A DNA stretch of 64,000 nt from Mucilaginibacter inviolabilis. Its GTDB lineage: Bacteria > Bacteroidota > Bacteroidia > Sphingobacteriales > Sphingobacteriaceae. The notes under the pieces were generated by a model, which ran no database searches, had not been told where the DNA came from, and was given only the letters and a program-made list of their open reading frames with translations. A program made the position numbers and the translations under genes. The stretch is taken from positions 930,001 through 994,000 of the forward strand of contig NZ_JAANAT010000001.1 of NCBI RefSeq assembly GCF_011089895.1, read 5' to 3'. Of the stretch, positions 52,375-61,528 are shown one piece after another (the stretch's first letter is position 1; each line of letters starts with the position of its first letter).

Positions 52375-52857
52375 TTATCTTACTTGTTGGAAAAACTCCA
52401 GGTTAGCTTGTTGAGTGATTCTTACCAATACTTCATGGTTGTCGTTTTTAAGATCAACAAAGTATGAAGTTGGATCGATGTTGTCGTTCAGGTCGGTATT
52501 AGCCTGGTAAACGATAACCTCACCTATTTCGTAACCTTTGTAATCTTTAGCAATTTGTTTTAAAGTTTTAGCAGGGATAGCTTTAGCGTCAACACGTTGA
52601 GTTACACCTAAAAACTCACCATTCAGGTTATAGAAAGCAGTTTTCTTAACACCATCGATAGTGAAGGTAGCTTTCTGGCAATTTTTAGTTACAGTCCAGT
52701 TTACATCTTTTGCATCAGCAAAATCAACTGTGAAACCGTGTAAAGCGATGTATGAAACATTTGTTCCACCATCTACTACTTTTTTTACGCCGTCAGCGGC
52801 AAATACATTAACGCTTAATAAAGCGGCAATTGCTGTTGTTAAAAATATCTTTTTCAT
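52375..52857 (-). CDS. Secreted PepSY-like/DUF2874 protein
   Basis: A 160-aa protein with signal peptide ending NVFA-A. The mature region, VDFADAKDVNWTVTKNCQKATFTIDGVKKTAFYNLNGEFLGVTQ followed by IPAKTLKQIAKDYKGYEI, has the order seen in the beta-lactamase-inhibitor-like PepSY fold (F-x-x-A-x-x-V-x-W, then Y-x-x-x-G). Small periplasmic proteins of this type are abundant in Bacteroidota; role unknown. A good promoter lies 26-57 nt upstream. Confidence 0.75.
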   Translation of the reverse strand: MKKIFLTTAIAALLSVNVFAADGVKKVVDGGTNVSYIALHGFTVDFADAKDVNWTVTKNCQKATFTIDGVKKTAFYNLNGEFLGVTQRVDAKAIPAKTLKQIAKDYKGYEIGEVIVYQANTDLNDNIDPTSYFVDLKNDNHEVLVRITQQANLEFFQQVR

Positions 52858-52882
52858 GTTCGTTTAAATTTTAAATCCATAA

Positions 52883-52914
52883 CAAAAGTATGCTAAGATT
52901 AGTAATGTCACAAA
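52883..52914 (-). promoter_or_regulatory. Well-formed Bacteroidota promoter
   Basis: On the minus strand: -33 element TTTG (52911-52914), 20-nt spacer, -7 box TACTTTTG (52883-52890). Transcription would start near 52878, giving a 21-nt leader. This is the best promoter match I found in the window. Confidence 0.65.
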
Positions 52915-53029
52915 TAAAATTTAACTTTTATGAATATTTTATAATTATATGACTTTTAAGATGAAAAATTTAAATTTTTACAACTTACTTAGTGTATAAT
53001 TTACAATATGTAAATTTAAAAATGCATAA

Positions 53030-53063
53030 AAAAATCGGTTTGGGATTAGCTAAACCGATTTTT
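53030..53063. terminator. Bidirectional intrinsic terminator
   Basis: A 12-bp perfect stem AAAAATCGGTTT / AAACCGATTTTT with a 10-nt loop, 21 nt past the stop of the minus-strand SDR gene at 53084. Confidence 0.9.
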
Positions 53064-53083
53064 CAAATTACTTTAACCTCAAT

Positions 53084-53887
53084 TTAACCATTATCCGCGA
53101 AACCAGGATACAAAGTCATACCTCCATCCATAAAAATGGTGGTGCCGGTGATGTAATCTGCGTCGTCTGATGCCAGCCAGGCGGCAAGCTTGCCAATGTC
53201 TTCGGGCTGACCTATACGGCTATATGGTATGAGCGTGAGTAGTTTATCTAATGCCTCGGGTGTATCCCAGGCCGCTTTATTAATAGGTGTTTGTATAGCG
53301 CCTGGCCCTATACCTACTACCCTGATTTTGTGTGGTGCGAGTTCCTGGGCTATACTTTTCATAAACATGCTGATTCCGCCTTTGCTCGCTGCGTAGTTAA
53401 CATGACCTCCCCAAGGGATTACCTCATGCACACTACTCATGCAAATGATCTTACCGGCTGCACGGCTCCGGTCTTCAACCACTCCCCTGCGTATGAACTC
53501 TTTGGCTGCCTCACGTGAGCATAAAAATTGCCCGGTAAGGTTAATACTGATTACCGTATTCCAATCATCCAGGGTCATATCTACAAATTTTGAATCCTTT
53601 TGTAAACCGGCATTGTTTACCAAAATATCAATGGTGCTATATTGCGCGAACATTTGTGCAAACATTTCCTTTACTTCGGCTTCGTGACTTACATCGGCCT
53701 GCACGGCAAATGCTTCACCGCCTGCTGCTTTTATTTCAGCCACCGTGGCTTCAGCGGCATCGTGATTGTGAGCATAGTTAATAACCAGCTTTGCACCCGC
53801 GGCTGCCAGTGCCAGTGCTACTCCTTTACCAATACCGCTATCGGCGCCCGTAACCAGGGCCGCTTGTCCTTTTAATGATGGGTTCAT
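53084..53887 (-). CDS. SDR-family glucose 1-dehydrogenase-like protein
   Basis: A 267-aa classical SDR: VTGADSGIGKGVALAL, NNAGLQKDS, catalytic Ser in MSSVHEVIPW and YAASK, with the end MDGGMTLYPGFADNG typical of glucose 1-dehydrogenase-type SDRs. Substrate specificity is not certain. Single gene. Confidence 0.9.
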   Translation of the reverse strand: MNPSLKGQAALVTGADSGIGKGVALALAAAGAKLVINYAHNHDAAEATVAEIKAAGGEAFAVQADVSHEAEVKEMFAQMFAQYSTIDILVNNAGLQKDSKFVDMTLDDWNTVISINLTGQFLCSREAAKEFIRRGVVEDRSRAAGKIICMSSVHEVIPWGGHVNYAASKGGISMFMKSIAQELAPHKIRVVGIGPGAIQTPINKAAWDTPEALDKLLTLIPYSRIGQPEDIGKLAAWLASDDADYITGTTIFMDGGMTLYPGFADNG

Positions 53888-54023
53888 TGATTCATTGATT
53901 TAATGGTTTCAATATAACCAATGTATTTTACCTCAGAAGGTTTTAAAATATTAAAAATGTGTAAACAAAAAGAGATACATCTGATGCGTCTCTACAATAG
54001 AAAGAATATGTTGGTAATGATAG

Positions 54024-54767
54024 TTACAATGCCTTTATATAATCTAAAAACATATAAAGCGCTTTCTTTTTTCCGTCGGTAAGATCAAAGTCAATTTTGT
54101 GCATCAGGTAATCCTGGATGTCAAAATCCTCACGCATAGGTAATTCTTCAAAAAGTTCTGCACGATGGTCAAGACCATATTTCAGGGCGGCGTTAAACTC
54201 TTCCATAAAATCTTGTGGAATAGGCTTATTAGCTATCCAGCCTGCAAACATAAATGGTAAGCCGGTGAAGTTTTGCCATTCTTCGGCAAGGTCATAGGCA
54301 TATTTATATTTCTCCTTTTTGCCAAAAGTACGGTCGCCAATTTGTACAAAGGCGGTATTGGCTTCTGTCGATTCGCTGTAGTCGGCAGCATCTTTAATCA
54401 ATTCAGGTGTTACCTTCCAATAGTTTTTTAATAAAACTCTGGCCAGGTTATTGGATGAACGTGATTGCGGATCAAGCTGCAGATATTTGATGGCCTTAAC
54501 ATCACAATTACTGAAAATAAATACCGAATTTACAGCGCCAACAGCACCAATACAGTACTCGGATACTATTTCCCAATGCGGCAAATTCAGGGTGGCTGCT
54601 ACCGGGATCAGTCCGATGTCAACCACATCATCAATTAGTTTTTGAGCGCAGTCTGACGGCATATCCAGGCTCAATTCAATTTTATCTAATATTCCACTAT
54701 GTTGGATGCCGTATATAAAGGGTTTGGTGTTAGTGTAGCTTACAGCTGATATTCTTATTTTATTCAC
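54024..54767 (-). CDS. mqnA: Chorismate dehydratase (futalosine pathway)
   Basis: Dehydrates chorismate to 3-[(1-carboxyvinyl)oxy]benzoate, the first step of the futalosine route to menaquinone. The 247-aa protein has the periplasmic-binding-like fold of MqnA: ISAVSYTNTKPFIYGI, SDCAQKLIDDVVDIGLIPVAATLNLP, EYCIGAVGAVNSVFIFS, LDPQSRSSNNLARVLL and GLPFMFAGWIANK. mqnE lies 730 nt upstream on the same strand with a histidine phosphatase gene between. Confidence 0.93.
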   Translation of the reverse strand: MNKIRISAVSYTNTKPFIYGIQHSGILDKIELSLDMPSDCAQKLIDDVVDIGLIPVAATLNLPHWEIVSEYCIGAVGAVNSVFIFSNCDVKAIKYLQLDPQSRSSNNLARVLLKNYWKVTPELIKDAADYSESTEANTAFVQIGDRTFGKKEKYKYAYDLAEEWQNFTGLPFMFAGWIANKPIPQDFMEEFNAALKYGLDHRAELFEELPMREDFDIQDYLMHKIDFDLTDGKKKALYMFLDYIKAL

Positions 54768-54781
54768 AGAAACGCTCTCTT

Positions 54782-55402
54782 TCAGGATTGTTTTAAATGT
54801 TCGGAGTTGTTAAAATCGACGATCTCAAATTTTTCGCCGTCATATATTACTTTGTATAGAACCAGGTTTTGATGCGGAAAGGTATCCATTTCGGTAAGGG
54901 ATTTTCCGCTTAGGATGCAAAGCAACAAACGCATAGCCCGGCCGTGCATACATATCAATACGGTTTTTTCCTCGGGATGGCTCATGATTACATTAAGCGC
55001 TTCGCGCTCGCGTATTTCTACCTCATTCGGACTTTCACCACCTTCAAATTTGCTGTCTAGGCGGCCATCTAACCAGTCGCGCATAATTTGTAAAAAAGCG
55101 GCTTTGTTTTGCGCAGTTGCAGGTTGCCCCTCATGTATTCCCCAGGCCAGTTCGTCTAAACCTGATAATTTCTGATACGGTATACCCAAATCGATAAAAG
55201 GCTGAATACTTTGCTGGGTACGCTTCAATGCCGATATGTATATTTTATCAAAAGGTACACTTTTGTAAGCTTCATAAAATTGAGACGCTTGTGTGCGGCC
55301 TTCGTCATTTAAATCGGTATCCATTCCCCGGCCCTGTACAACGCCTAGTCTATTAAGCTCTGTTTGGCCGTGGCGAACTATATATAAGGTTTTTTGTATC
55401 AT
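54782..55402 (-). CDS. Histidine phosphatase-superfamily protein
   Basis: A 206-aa phosphoglycerate-mutase-like phosphatase: VRHGQTELNRLGVVQGRGMD (RHG motif with the phospho-His) and VLICMHGRAMRLLLCILSG (second catalytic His). Substrate unknown. It ends 14 nt before the mqnA start and so shares its transcript; whether it acts in menaquinone synthesis is not known. Confidence 0.9.
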   Translation of the reverse strand: MIQKTLYIVRHGQTELNRLGVVQGRGMDTDLNDEGRTQASQFYEAYKSVPFDKIYISALKRTQQSIQPFIDLGIPYQKLSGLDELAWGIHEGQPATAQNKAAFLQIMRDWLDGRLDSKFEGGESPNEVEIREREALNVIMSHPEEKTVLICMHGRAMRLLLCILSGKSLTEMDTFPHQNLVLYKVIYDGEKFEIVDFNNSEHLKQS

Positions 55403-55410
55403 TCATTTTT

Positions 55411-55495
55411 AAGCTGAAAGCTAAACCCGAAGGCCTAAAGCTTTATCGCTTGTTTTATATTGCTTTCGGCTTTTAGCCTTCTGCTTTAAGCTTTT
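55411..55495. repeat. AAGCTTAAAGC-word inverted repeat
   Basis: Left words AAGCTGAAAGCTAAACC and GGCCTAAAGC face right words GCTTTCGGCTTTTAGCC and CTGCTTTAAGCTT, imperfect complements built from an AAGCTGAAAGC-like unit. It lies 3 nt past the mqnE stop and just before the phosphatase start. Confidence 0.75.
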
Positions 55496-55498
55496 TAT

Positions 55499-56695
55499 CT
55501 AGTTAATTACCGGCAACTTGTAATACTGCGGTTTGGGTTCAGTTTCTGGGAATTCAAAATTAGTAAAATCGGTTACCACATTATATAAAGTATCGCGCTC
55601 AATAGGCTGCCGTCCTACATTTTTGATCAGCTCAACCAATTGTTTGGTGCTCATGCCCGGGTGCTGTTCTTCAGCACCAGCCATGGAGTATATTTTGGTG
55701 GTATCATCCAGTGTGCCATCAATATCATCAACCCCAAAGTTCAATGATAATTGCGCTGTAGTACGACTGATCATGGCCCAATAAGCCTTAATATGATCAA
55801 AATTATCCAGGTAGATACGTGCCACGGCATAATTGCGCAGGTCCTCAACCACCGTTGACTCTGGTACGTGCGACATCTGGTTATCCTGGTTGCGGAATTT
55901 TAACGGGATAAATGTTTGGAAACCTCCTGTTTTATCTTGTAACTGGCGCAGGCGCTCCATATGATCAACCCGATGCCAGAATTTTTCGATATGGCCATAT
56001 AACATGGTAGCGTTGGAGCGGCCACCCAGTTTGTGCCATTCTTCATGAATAGCCAGCCATTGATCGCCGGTACATTTATCTTTAGATATCAGGTCACGTA
56101 CTTCAGGATGGAAAATTTCGGCACCACCACCGGGTATCGATTGTAAGCCAGCCTCTTGCATCAGGCGCATGCCCGTAGCGTAGTCAATTTTGGCCTTTTT
56201 AAATATATAATGATACTCAACCGGGGTTAATGCCTTGATATGCAGTTCCGGGCGATGGGCGCGGATACGACTAAAAAGTTCCTGGTAAAAAGGTACATCA
56301 TATTGTGGCAAAACGCCTCCTACTATATGTACTTCGGTTACCGGTTCGCCGTCATATTTGGTCACCATGTTAAACATTTCGTCCATGGTGTACTCCCAGC
56401 CTTCTGATTTTTGTTTCAGCAGGCGTGAGTATGAGCAAAATTTGCAGTCGTAAACACACAAATTAGTAGGCTCAATATGAAAATTACGGTTGAAATAGGT
56501 TTTATGCCCGTGCCGTTTTTCGCGGATGTAGTTGGCCAAAACGCCCAGATAACCCAGGTCGCCCTGCTCGTACAAGATCACGCCTTCATCAAAGGTGATG
56601 CGTTCACTGTTGAGAACTTTTTCGGCAATGTGCTTTAAATCAGCGGATAGATCCGGATTTTGTAATAATAACTGTAAATTACCTTCAGCTTCCAT
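55499..56695 (-). CDS. mqnE: Aminofutalosine synthase (radical SAM)
   Basis: Joins the MqnA product with SAM to give 6-amino-6-deoxyfutalosine. The radical-SAM cluster motif is CVYDCKFC (C80, C84, C87 with this start), followed by VHIVGGVLPQYDVPFYQEL and HIKALTPVEYHYIFKK. The annotated-longest ATG is 56713, but a -7 promoter box at 56711-56718 covers it; ATG 56695 (MEAEGNLQLLL) is the better start, giving 398 aa. It heads the unit mqnE-phosphatase-mqnA, though a long inverted repeat follows it. Confidence 0.94.
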   Translation of the reverse strand: MEAEGNLQLLLQNPDLSADLKHIAEKVLNSERITFDEGVILYEQGDLGYLGVLANYIREKRHGHKTYFNRNFHIEPTNLCVYDCKFCSYSRLLKQKSEGWEYTMDEMFNMVTKYDGEPVTEVHIVGGVLPQYDVPFYQELFSRIRAHRPELHIKALTPVEYHYIFKKAKIDYATGMRLMQEAGLQSIPGGGAEIFHPEVRDLISKDKCTGDQWLAIHEEWHKLGGRSNATMLYGHIEKFWHRVDHMERLRQLQDKTGGFQTFIPLKFRNQDNQMSHVPESTVVEDLRNYAVARIYLDNFDHIKAYWAMISRTTAQLSLNFGVDDIDGTLDDTTKIYSMAGAEEQHPGMSTKQLVELIKNVGRQPIERDTLYNVVTDFTNFEFPETEPKPQYYKLPVIN

Positions 56696-56710
56696 GAAAA
56701 AAACTTTGCG

Positions 56711-56718
56711 CAAATGTA
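56711..56718 (-). promoter_or_regulatory. -7 box of mqnE, decides the start codon
   Basis: CAAATGTA reads TACATTTG on the minus strand (TAnnTTTG). Transcription should start near 56706, downstream of the ATG at 56713 but 11 nt before ATG 56695. The -33 element is not clear. Confidence 0.45.
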
Positions 56719-56782
56719 CTAAAAAGCATAAAACTATGCTTTATGAGATAATTCATTACAAAGTGGATGGAAGTAAATGACA

Positions 56783-57310
56783 CTAAAATTGCATAGAGGT
56801 TATTGCGCCTATGGTTATACCATTAAAACAATCATCCTGGCAACCATTTGGAACATAGCCGCAATTGGATATCATGCCGTTGTTTTTTGCTTCAAAATAA
56901 ATGCTGTTGGATTTCTTATCAGCCTTAAGCCAAACGGTTTTAGCCTTTTGATAAACAGCATCTAAAGTAAGTGACTCATCTGTGTCGTTAGAATGTGTAT
57001 TGATATGGTCAGCGTCTTCGTGCCATTGTTTTATGGTATCTTTTTGACTGGTGCCGTTTCGCCTAAGTTGCGTCGAAATAAAATCACGTGAAACAATTTT
57101 ACCATTAATTACACTGATTTTAGTCTCCGATCCATAACCGAAAACAGATCCCGAGCTAGTGGTATATTGATATGAATTTTGTGCGTTGCTTTTGAAGCTT
57201 AACCAGATGTTATAGCTTTTATTAAAGTCGCTTTCATTGGCAATGTTATCTTTTTTGCAGCCAGCCATTGAAATTAAAATAATGATAGCGGATAAGTAAA
57301 GTGTTTTCAT
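56783..57310 (-). CDS. Hypothetical lipoprotein
   Basis: A 175-aa protein with lipobox SMAGC (Cys18). The mature part has repeated Asn/Ser/Thr-rich segments, ending NNGMISNCGYVPNGCQDDCFNGITIG, in which three or four Cys may form disulfides. Similar lipoproteins with a conserved Cys-Asp-Asp-Cys region exist in Bacteroidota, but I cannot name a family. It is divergent from the CGS-like gene across 79 bp. Confidence 0.65.
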   Translation of the reverse strand: MKTLYLSAIIILISMAGCKKDNIANESDFNKSYNIWLSFKSNAQNSYQYTTSSGSVFGYGSETKISVINGKIVSRDFISTQLRRNGTSQKDTIKQWHEDADHINTHSNDTDESLTLDAVYQKAKTVWLKADKKSNSIYFEAKNNGMISNCGYVPNGCQDDCFNGITIGAITSMQF

Positions 57311-57389
57311 GATGCAGGTTTTTAAATATTACGGAAAAATTATTTCCCCCGCTACACCTTATAAAAATAATCTTATTTAATTTGGCCAA

Positions 57390-58505
57390 ATGAAGATTGA
57401 AACTATAGCTATCCATGCGGGGAATAAAAAGGACGAATCGTCAAAAGCTGTAATACAGCCTATTATATTATCTACCACTTTTGAACGTGGTATTGATGGT
57501 GATTTCCCGGGCGGGCATATCTATAGCCGGTCATCAAACCCTAACCGCTGGTCGTTGGAAAATGTATTGGCTAAGCTGGAAAATGGTGTGGATGCGGCTT
57601 CTTTTTCATCGGGTAATGCTGCGGGCATGTCGATTTTCCAGTCGCTGCCCGCGGGGACGCACATTATAGCGCCCGATGATATGTATCATGGCTTACGTAA
57701 CCAGCTTAAAAATCTGTTTGCCGGCATTTTAACTTTTGATTTTATCGATGTAAACGATACAGAGGTGTTGCAGCAGCACATCAGGCCAGAAACAGGATTG
57801 ATATGGTTGGAGACTCCATCAAATCCGCTGCTTAAAATAACTGATATCAAAAAGGTAGTGGCTATTGCCAAAGCCAAAGGTATCAGAGTGGTTTGTGATA
57901 ATACCTTTGCTACTCCGATATGCCAGCAGCCGCTTTCATTAGGAGCAGATATCGTGATGCACTCAGCAACCAAATATTTTGGCGGCCATAGCGACCTGAT
58001 GGGTGGCGCATTAATTACTGCCGAAAAAAGCGAGTGGTGGCAAAAAATACGCCAGGTACAGGAAATGGGGGGCGCTATCCCCTCTCCAACTGATTGTTAT
58101 TACCTCGTTCGTAGTATTAAAACATTGCCCTATCGGGTTAAAGGCCATGTACAAAACGCTCAACTGCTGGCTGAGTTTTTAGAGCAACATCCTAAAGTTG
58201 AGCGGGTGCTATATCCCGGTTTGCCATCGCATCCGCAACATGACATCGCTAAAGAACAAATGCTGGCTTTTGGCGGCATGTTATCCTTTATTGTTAAGGG
58301 TGATGAAAACGATACGCATAACATCATCAATAAACTCAGCTTATTTACTCGTGCCACCAGTTTGGGAGGAGTTGAAAGCCTGATAGAGCACCGGGCAACT
58401 GTGGAAGGGCCTGATACCAAGACTCCAAGAAATCTCCTCAGAGTATCTGTTGGCTTAGAACATATTGATGATTTAATCGCAGATTTGAAGCAAGCCTTGA
58501 GTTAA
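57390..58505 (+). CDS. Cystathionine gamma-synthase/lyase family PLP enzyme
   Basis: A 371-aa Cys/Met-metabolism PLP enzyme: IHAGNKKDESSKAVIQPIILSTTF start, Tyr-Arg-type cofactor residues in GHIYSRSSNPNRW, PLP lysine in HSATKYFGGHSDLMGG, and RATSLGGVESLIEHRAT near the end. It may make or cleave cystathionine; sequence alone does not decide between MetB-, CGL- and methionine-lyase-type activity. It precedes the methionine operon but ends in its own terminator-like repeat. A variant -7 box (TTAATTTG, 57377-57384) lies 5 nt before ATG. Confidence 0.88.
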   Translation: MKIETIAIHAGNKKDESSKAVIQPIILSTTFERGIDGDFPGGHIYSRSSNPNRWSLENVLAKLENGVDAASFSSGNAAGMSIFQSLPAGTHIIAPDDMYHGLRNQLKNLFAGILTFDFIDVNDTEVLQQHIRPETGLIWLETPSNPLLKITDIKKVVAIAKAKGIRVVCDNTFATPICQQPLSLGADIVMHSATKYFGGHSDLMGGALITAEKSEWWQKIRQVQEMGGAIPSPTDCYYLVRSIKTLPYRVKGHVQNAQLLAEFLEQHPKVERVLYPGLPSHPQHDIAKEQMLAFGGMLSFIVKGDENDTHNIINKLSLFTRATSLGGVESLIEHRATVEGPDTKTPRNLLRVSVGLEHIDDLIADLKQALS

Positions 58506-58506
58506 G

Positions 58507-58593
58507 GATAAAGGTGAAGGGCGAAAGGTAAAAGGCTTTTTTATGGTCATCCACATAAAACTTTTTGCCCTTAACCTTTCACCTTTTACCTCA
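58507..58593. repeat. AAAGGTGAAAGG-word inverted repeat
   Basis: Left words AAAGGTGAAGGGCGAAAGG and AAAAGGC face right words GCCCTTAACCTTTCACC and TTTTACC. An inner hairpin TTTTATG / CATAAAA sits at the tip. It begins at the stop of the CGS-like gene and probably terminates it, separating it from the riboswitch-controlled unit downstream. Confidence 0.8.
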
Positions 58594-58695
58594 AAGAAAA
58601 ATTTAATTTGGTTTTTTAAATTATATCACCCTATATTTGCAACAATATTTGGTAGCGATACCATTGATCAATTCTCCGCGATAGTTCGGGTTTTG

Positions 58696-58804
58696 ATTTA
58701 TAAAGAAGCGGCGAGAGATCAGGCTCAATGACCCGCTGGCAACCCTCCAAAATTGGAGAAGGTGCCAATTCCTGTCCCGGAAAATAACCCCGGGGAATAT
58801 AAAT
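58696..58804 (+). promoter_or_regulatory. SAM-I-type riboswitch (S-box)
   Basis: Conserved S-box parts in order: P1 5' strand ATTTAT (58696-58701), AAAGAAGCGGCGAGAGATCA, the core GGCTCAATGACCCGCTGGCAACC (58722-58744), a P3 hairpin CTCC-AAAATT-GGAG, GGTGCCAATTCCTG (58761-58774), a P4 hairpin CCCGG...CCGGG, and P1 3' strand ATAAAT (58799-58804). S-box aptamers bind S-adenosylmethionine and shut off methionine genes. The downstream genes metY, metX and hom fit. P1 ends 8 nt before the start of a small leader ORF, so SAM may directly affect its translation (inference). Confidence 0.88.
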
Positions 58805-58812
58805 TTATAACC

Positions 58813-58923
58813 ATGAAAAGTTTAATTAAATTTAGTCAGCACAACATTTTTAATACCTCAAACGGTAACATACAATCTATTTGCTCAAATATCAGCAATA
58901 TGTGTATGTGTTGCTGCTGCTGA
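58813..58923 (+). CDS. Leader peptide ending Met-Cys-Met-Cys-Cys-Cys-Cys
   Basis: A 36-codon ORF, ATG at 58813 and TGA at 58921, directly behind the SAM aptamer and 135 nt before metY. It begins MKSLIKFSQHN and ends with N-M-C-M-C-C-C-C, so the last seven codons are two Met and five Cys, with one further Cys at position 24. A run of the amino acids made by the downstream operon, right before the stop, is the mark of an attenuation leader peptide. Cys codons are rare in ordinary genes, so this is very unlikely by chance. The peptide itself probably has no function beyond its translation. Confidence 0.8.
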   Translation: MKSLIKFSQHNIFNTSNGNIQSICSNISNMCMCCCC

Positions 58924-58930
58924 TCGACTT

Positions 58931-58998
58931 AACACGTCCTCTTTTTCCGATCCCGAAAAACAAACGTGTTGCAACAACTGGTAAAGATCATTTACCGG
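58931..58998 (+). promoter_or_regulatory. Putative attenuator structures after the leader peptide
   Basis: A nested hairpin starts 7 nt after the leader stop: AACACGT (58931-58937) with ACGTGTT (58964-58970) and inside it TTTTTC (58942-58947) with GAAAAA (58955-58960). GCAACA (58971-58976) could instead pair with TGTTGC (58909-58914) in the Cys-codon run. A second hairpin GGTAAA / TTTACC stands at 58980-58996. There is no classic T-tract, so control may act on metY translation or by Rho rather than intrinsic termination. Confidence 0.45.
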
Positions 58999-59037
58999 CA
59001 AGTTAAAAATCCATCAAATCGTCAAAAAATTAATTAA

Positions 59038-60384
<1,347 letters not shown>

Positions 60385-60472
60385 TTTTTTTTAAGTGATA
60401 TAGTAAAGTTATAAGGGATGGTTTTAAGTCTGAACCAAAGATTTGAAACCACCCGAATAACAAAACAAAAGG

Positions 60473-61528
60473 ATGAATACAGAAATATTTAAGTACACAG
60501 AAGCATTTGAATTCGAATCGGGCCAGGAAATACAGGATCTGGAAATTGGTTTTCATACCTATGGCAGACTGAATAAGGCGAAAGACAACGTGATCTGGAT
60601 CTGTCATGCCCTTACCGCCAATGCCGATGTATTTGACTGGTGGAAAGGTTTGGTAGGTACCGGGTTCCTTTTTAATCCCGAAGAGCATTTTATTGTGTGT
60701 GCCAATATCCTGGGTTCGCCTTATGGTACAAGCAATCCACTAAGTGTAAACCCGGTAAGTGGGCAGCCTTATTATCAAGCGTTTCCGCAATTTACTATTA
60801 GGGATATCGTAAAAGCACATCAGTTACTCGCTGATCATTTACAAATCAATAATATACATATTTTGATAGGTGGTTCACTTGGCGGTCAACAGGCAGTTGA
60901 GTGGGCTATTATAGAACCTGAACGGATCAAAAACCTGATCCTGATAGCTACAAATGCGCGTCATTCTCCATGGGGTATCGCATTTAATGAGTCGCAGCGT
61001 TTGGCTATTACTACCGACCGTACTTTTTATGCCAATACGCCAGATGGTGGCCAAAAAGGGCTTAAAGCGGCCAGAAGTATAGCTCTGCTCTCCTACCGTG
61101 GATATAAAACTTATTCCATAACCCAACAAGAGGAAAGCGATGATAAAACGGATGATTACCGTGCATCGACTTATCAAAGCTACCAGGGGCAAAAACTGGT
61201 GAACCGGTTTAACGCATATAGCTATTGGTATCTCACCAAAACTATGGATTCACATAACGTGGGTCGTGGTCGTCATGGGGTTGAAAAAGCCTTAAGTCAG
61301 ATCAAAGCCCGTACTCTGGTTATTGGGATTCATTCTGATGTATTATTCCCGATTGATGAGCAACAATACCTGTTCCAGCATATCCCGAAATCAGCTTTTG
61401 CTGAATTGGATTCGTTTTATGGGCATGATGGATTTTTAATTGAAACAGAAGCATTAACAAATATTATCACATCGTTTTTTAAAACCGATGTAAAAGGAAA
61501 AATTATAGAATTACAACGTACAGCGTAA
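60473..61528 (+). CDS. metX: Homoserine O-acetyltransferase
   Basis: Acetylates homoserine with acetyl-CoA. A 351-aa alpha/beta hydrolase-fold MetX: WICHALTANADVFDWWKG, LGSPYGTSNPLSVNP, nucleophile Ser in IGGSLGGQQAVEWA, and catalytic Asp/His region GIHSDVLFPIDEQ...YGHDGFLIE. Some relatives use succinyl-CoA; the MetY neighbour and general family pattern favour acetyl. Its stop overlaps the hom start by one base (TAATG). Confidence 0.94.
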   Translation: MNTEIFKYTEAFEFESGQEIQDLEIGFHTYGRLNKAKDNVIWICHALTANADVFDWWKGLVGTGFLFNPEEHFIVCANILGSPYGTSNPLSVNPVSGQPYYQAFPQFTIRDIVKAHQLLADHLQINNIHILIGGSLGGQQAVEWAIIEPERIKNLILIATNARHSPWGIAFNESQRLAITTDRTFYANTPDGGQKGLKAARSIALLSYRGYKTYSITQQEESDDKTDDYRASTYQSYQGQKLVNRFNAYSYWYLTKTMDSHNVGRGRHGVEKALSQIKARTLVIGIHSDVLFPIDEQQYLFQHIPKSAFAELDSFYGHDGFLIETEALTNIITSFFKTDVKGKIIELQRTA

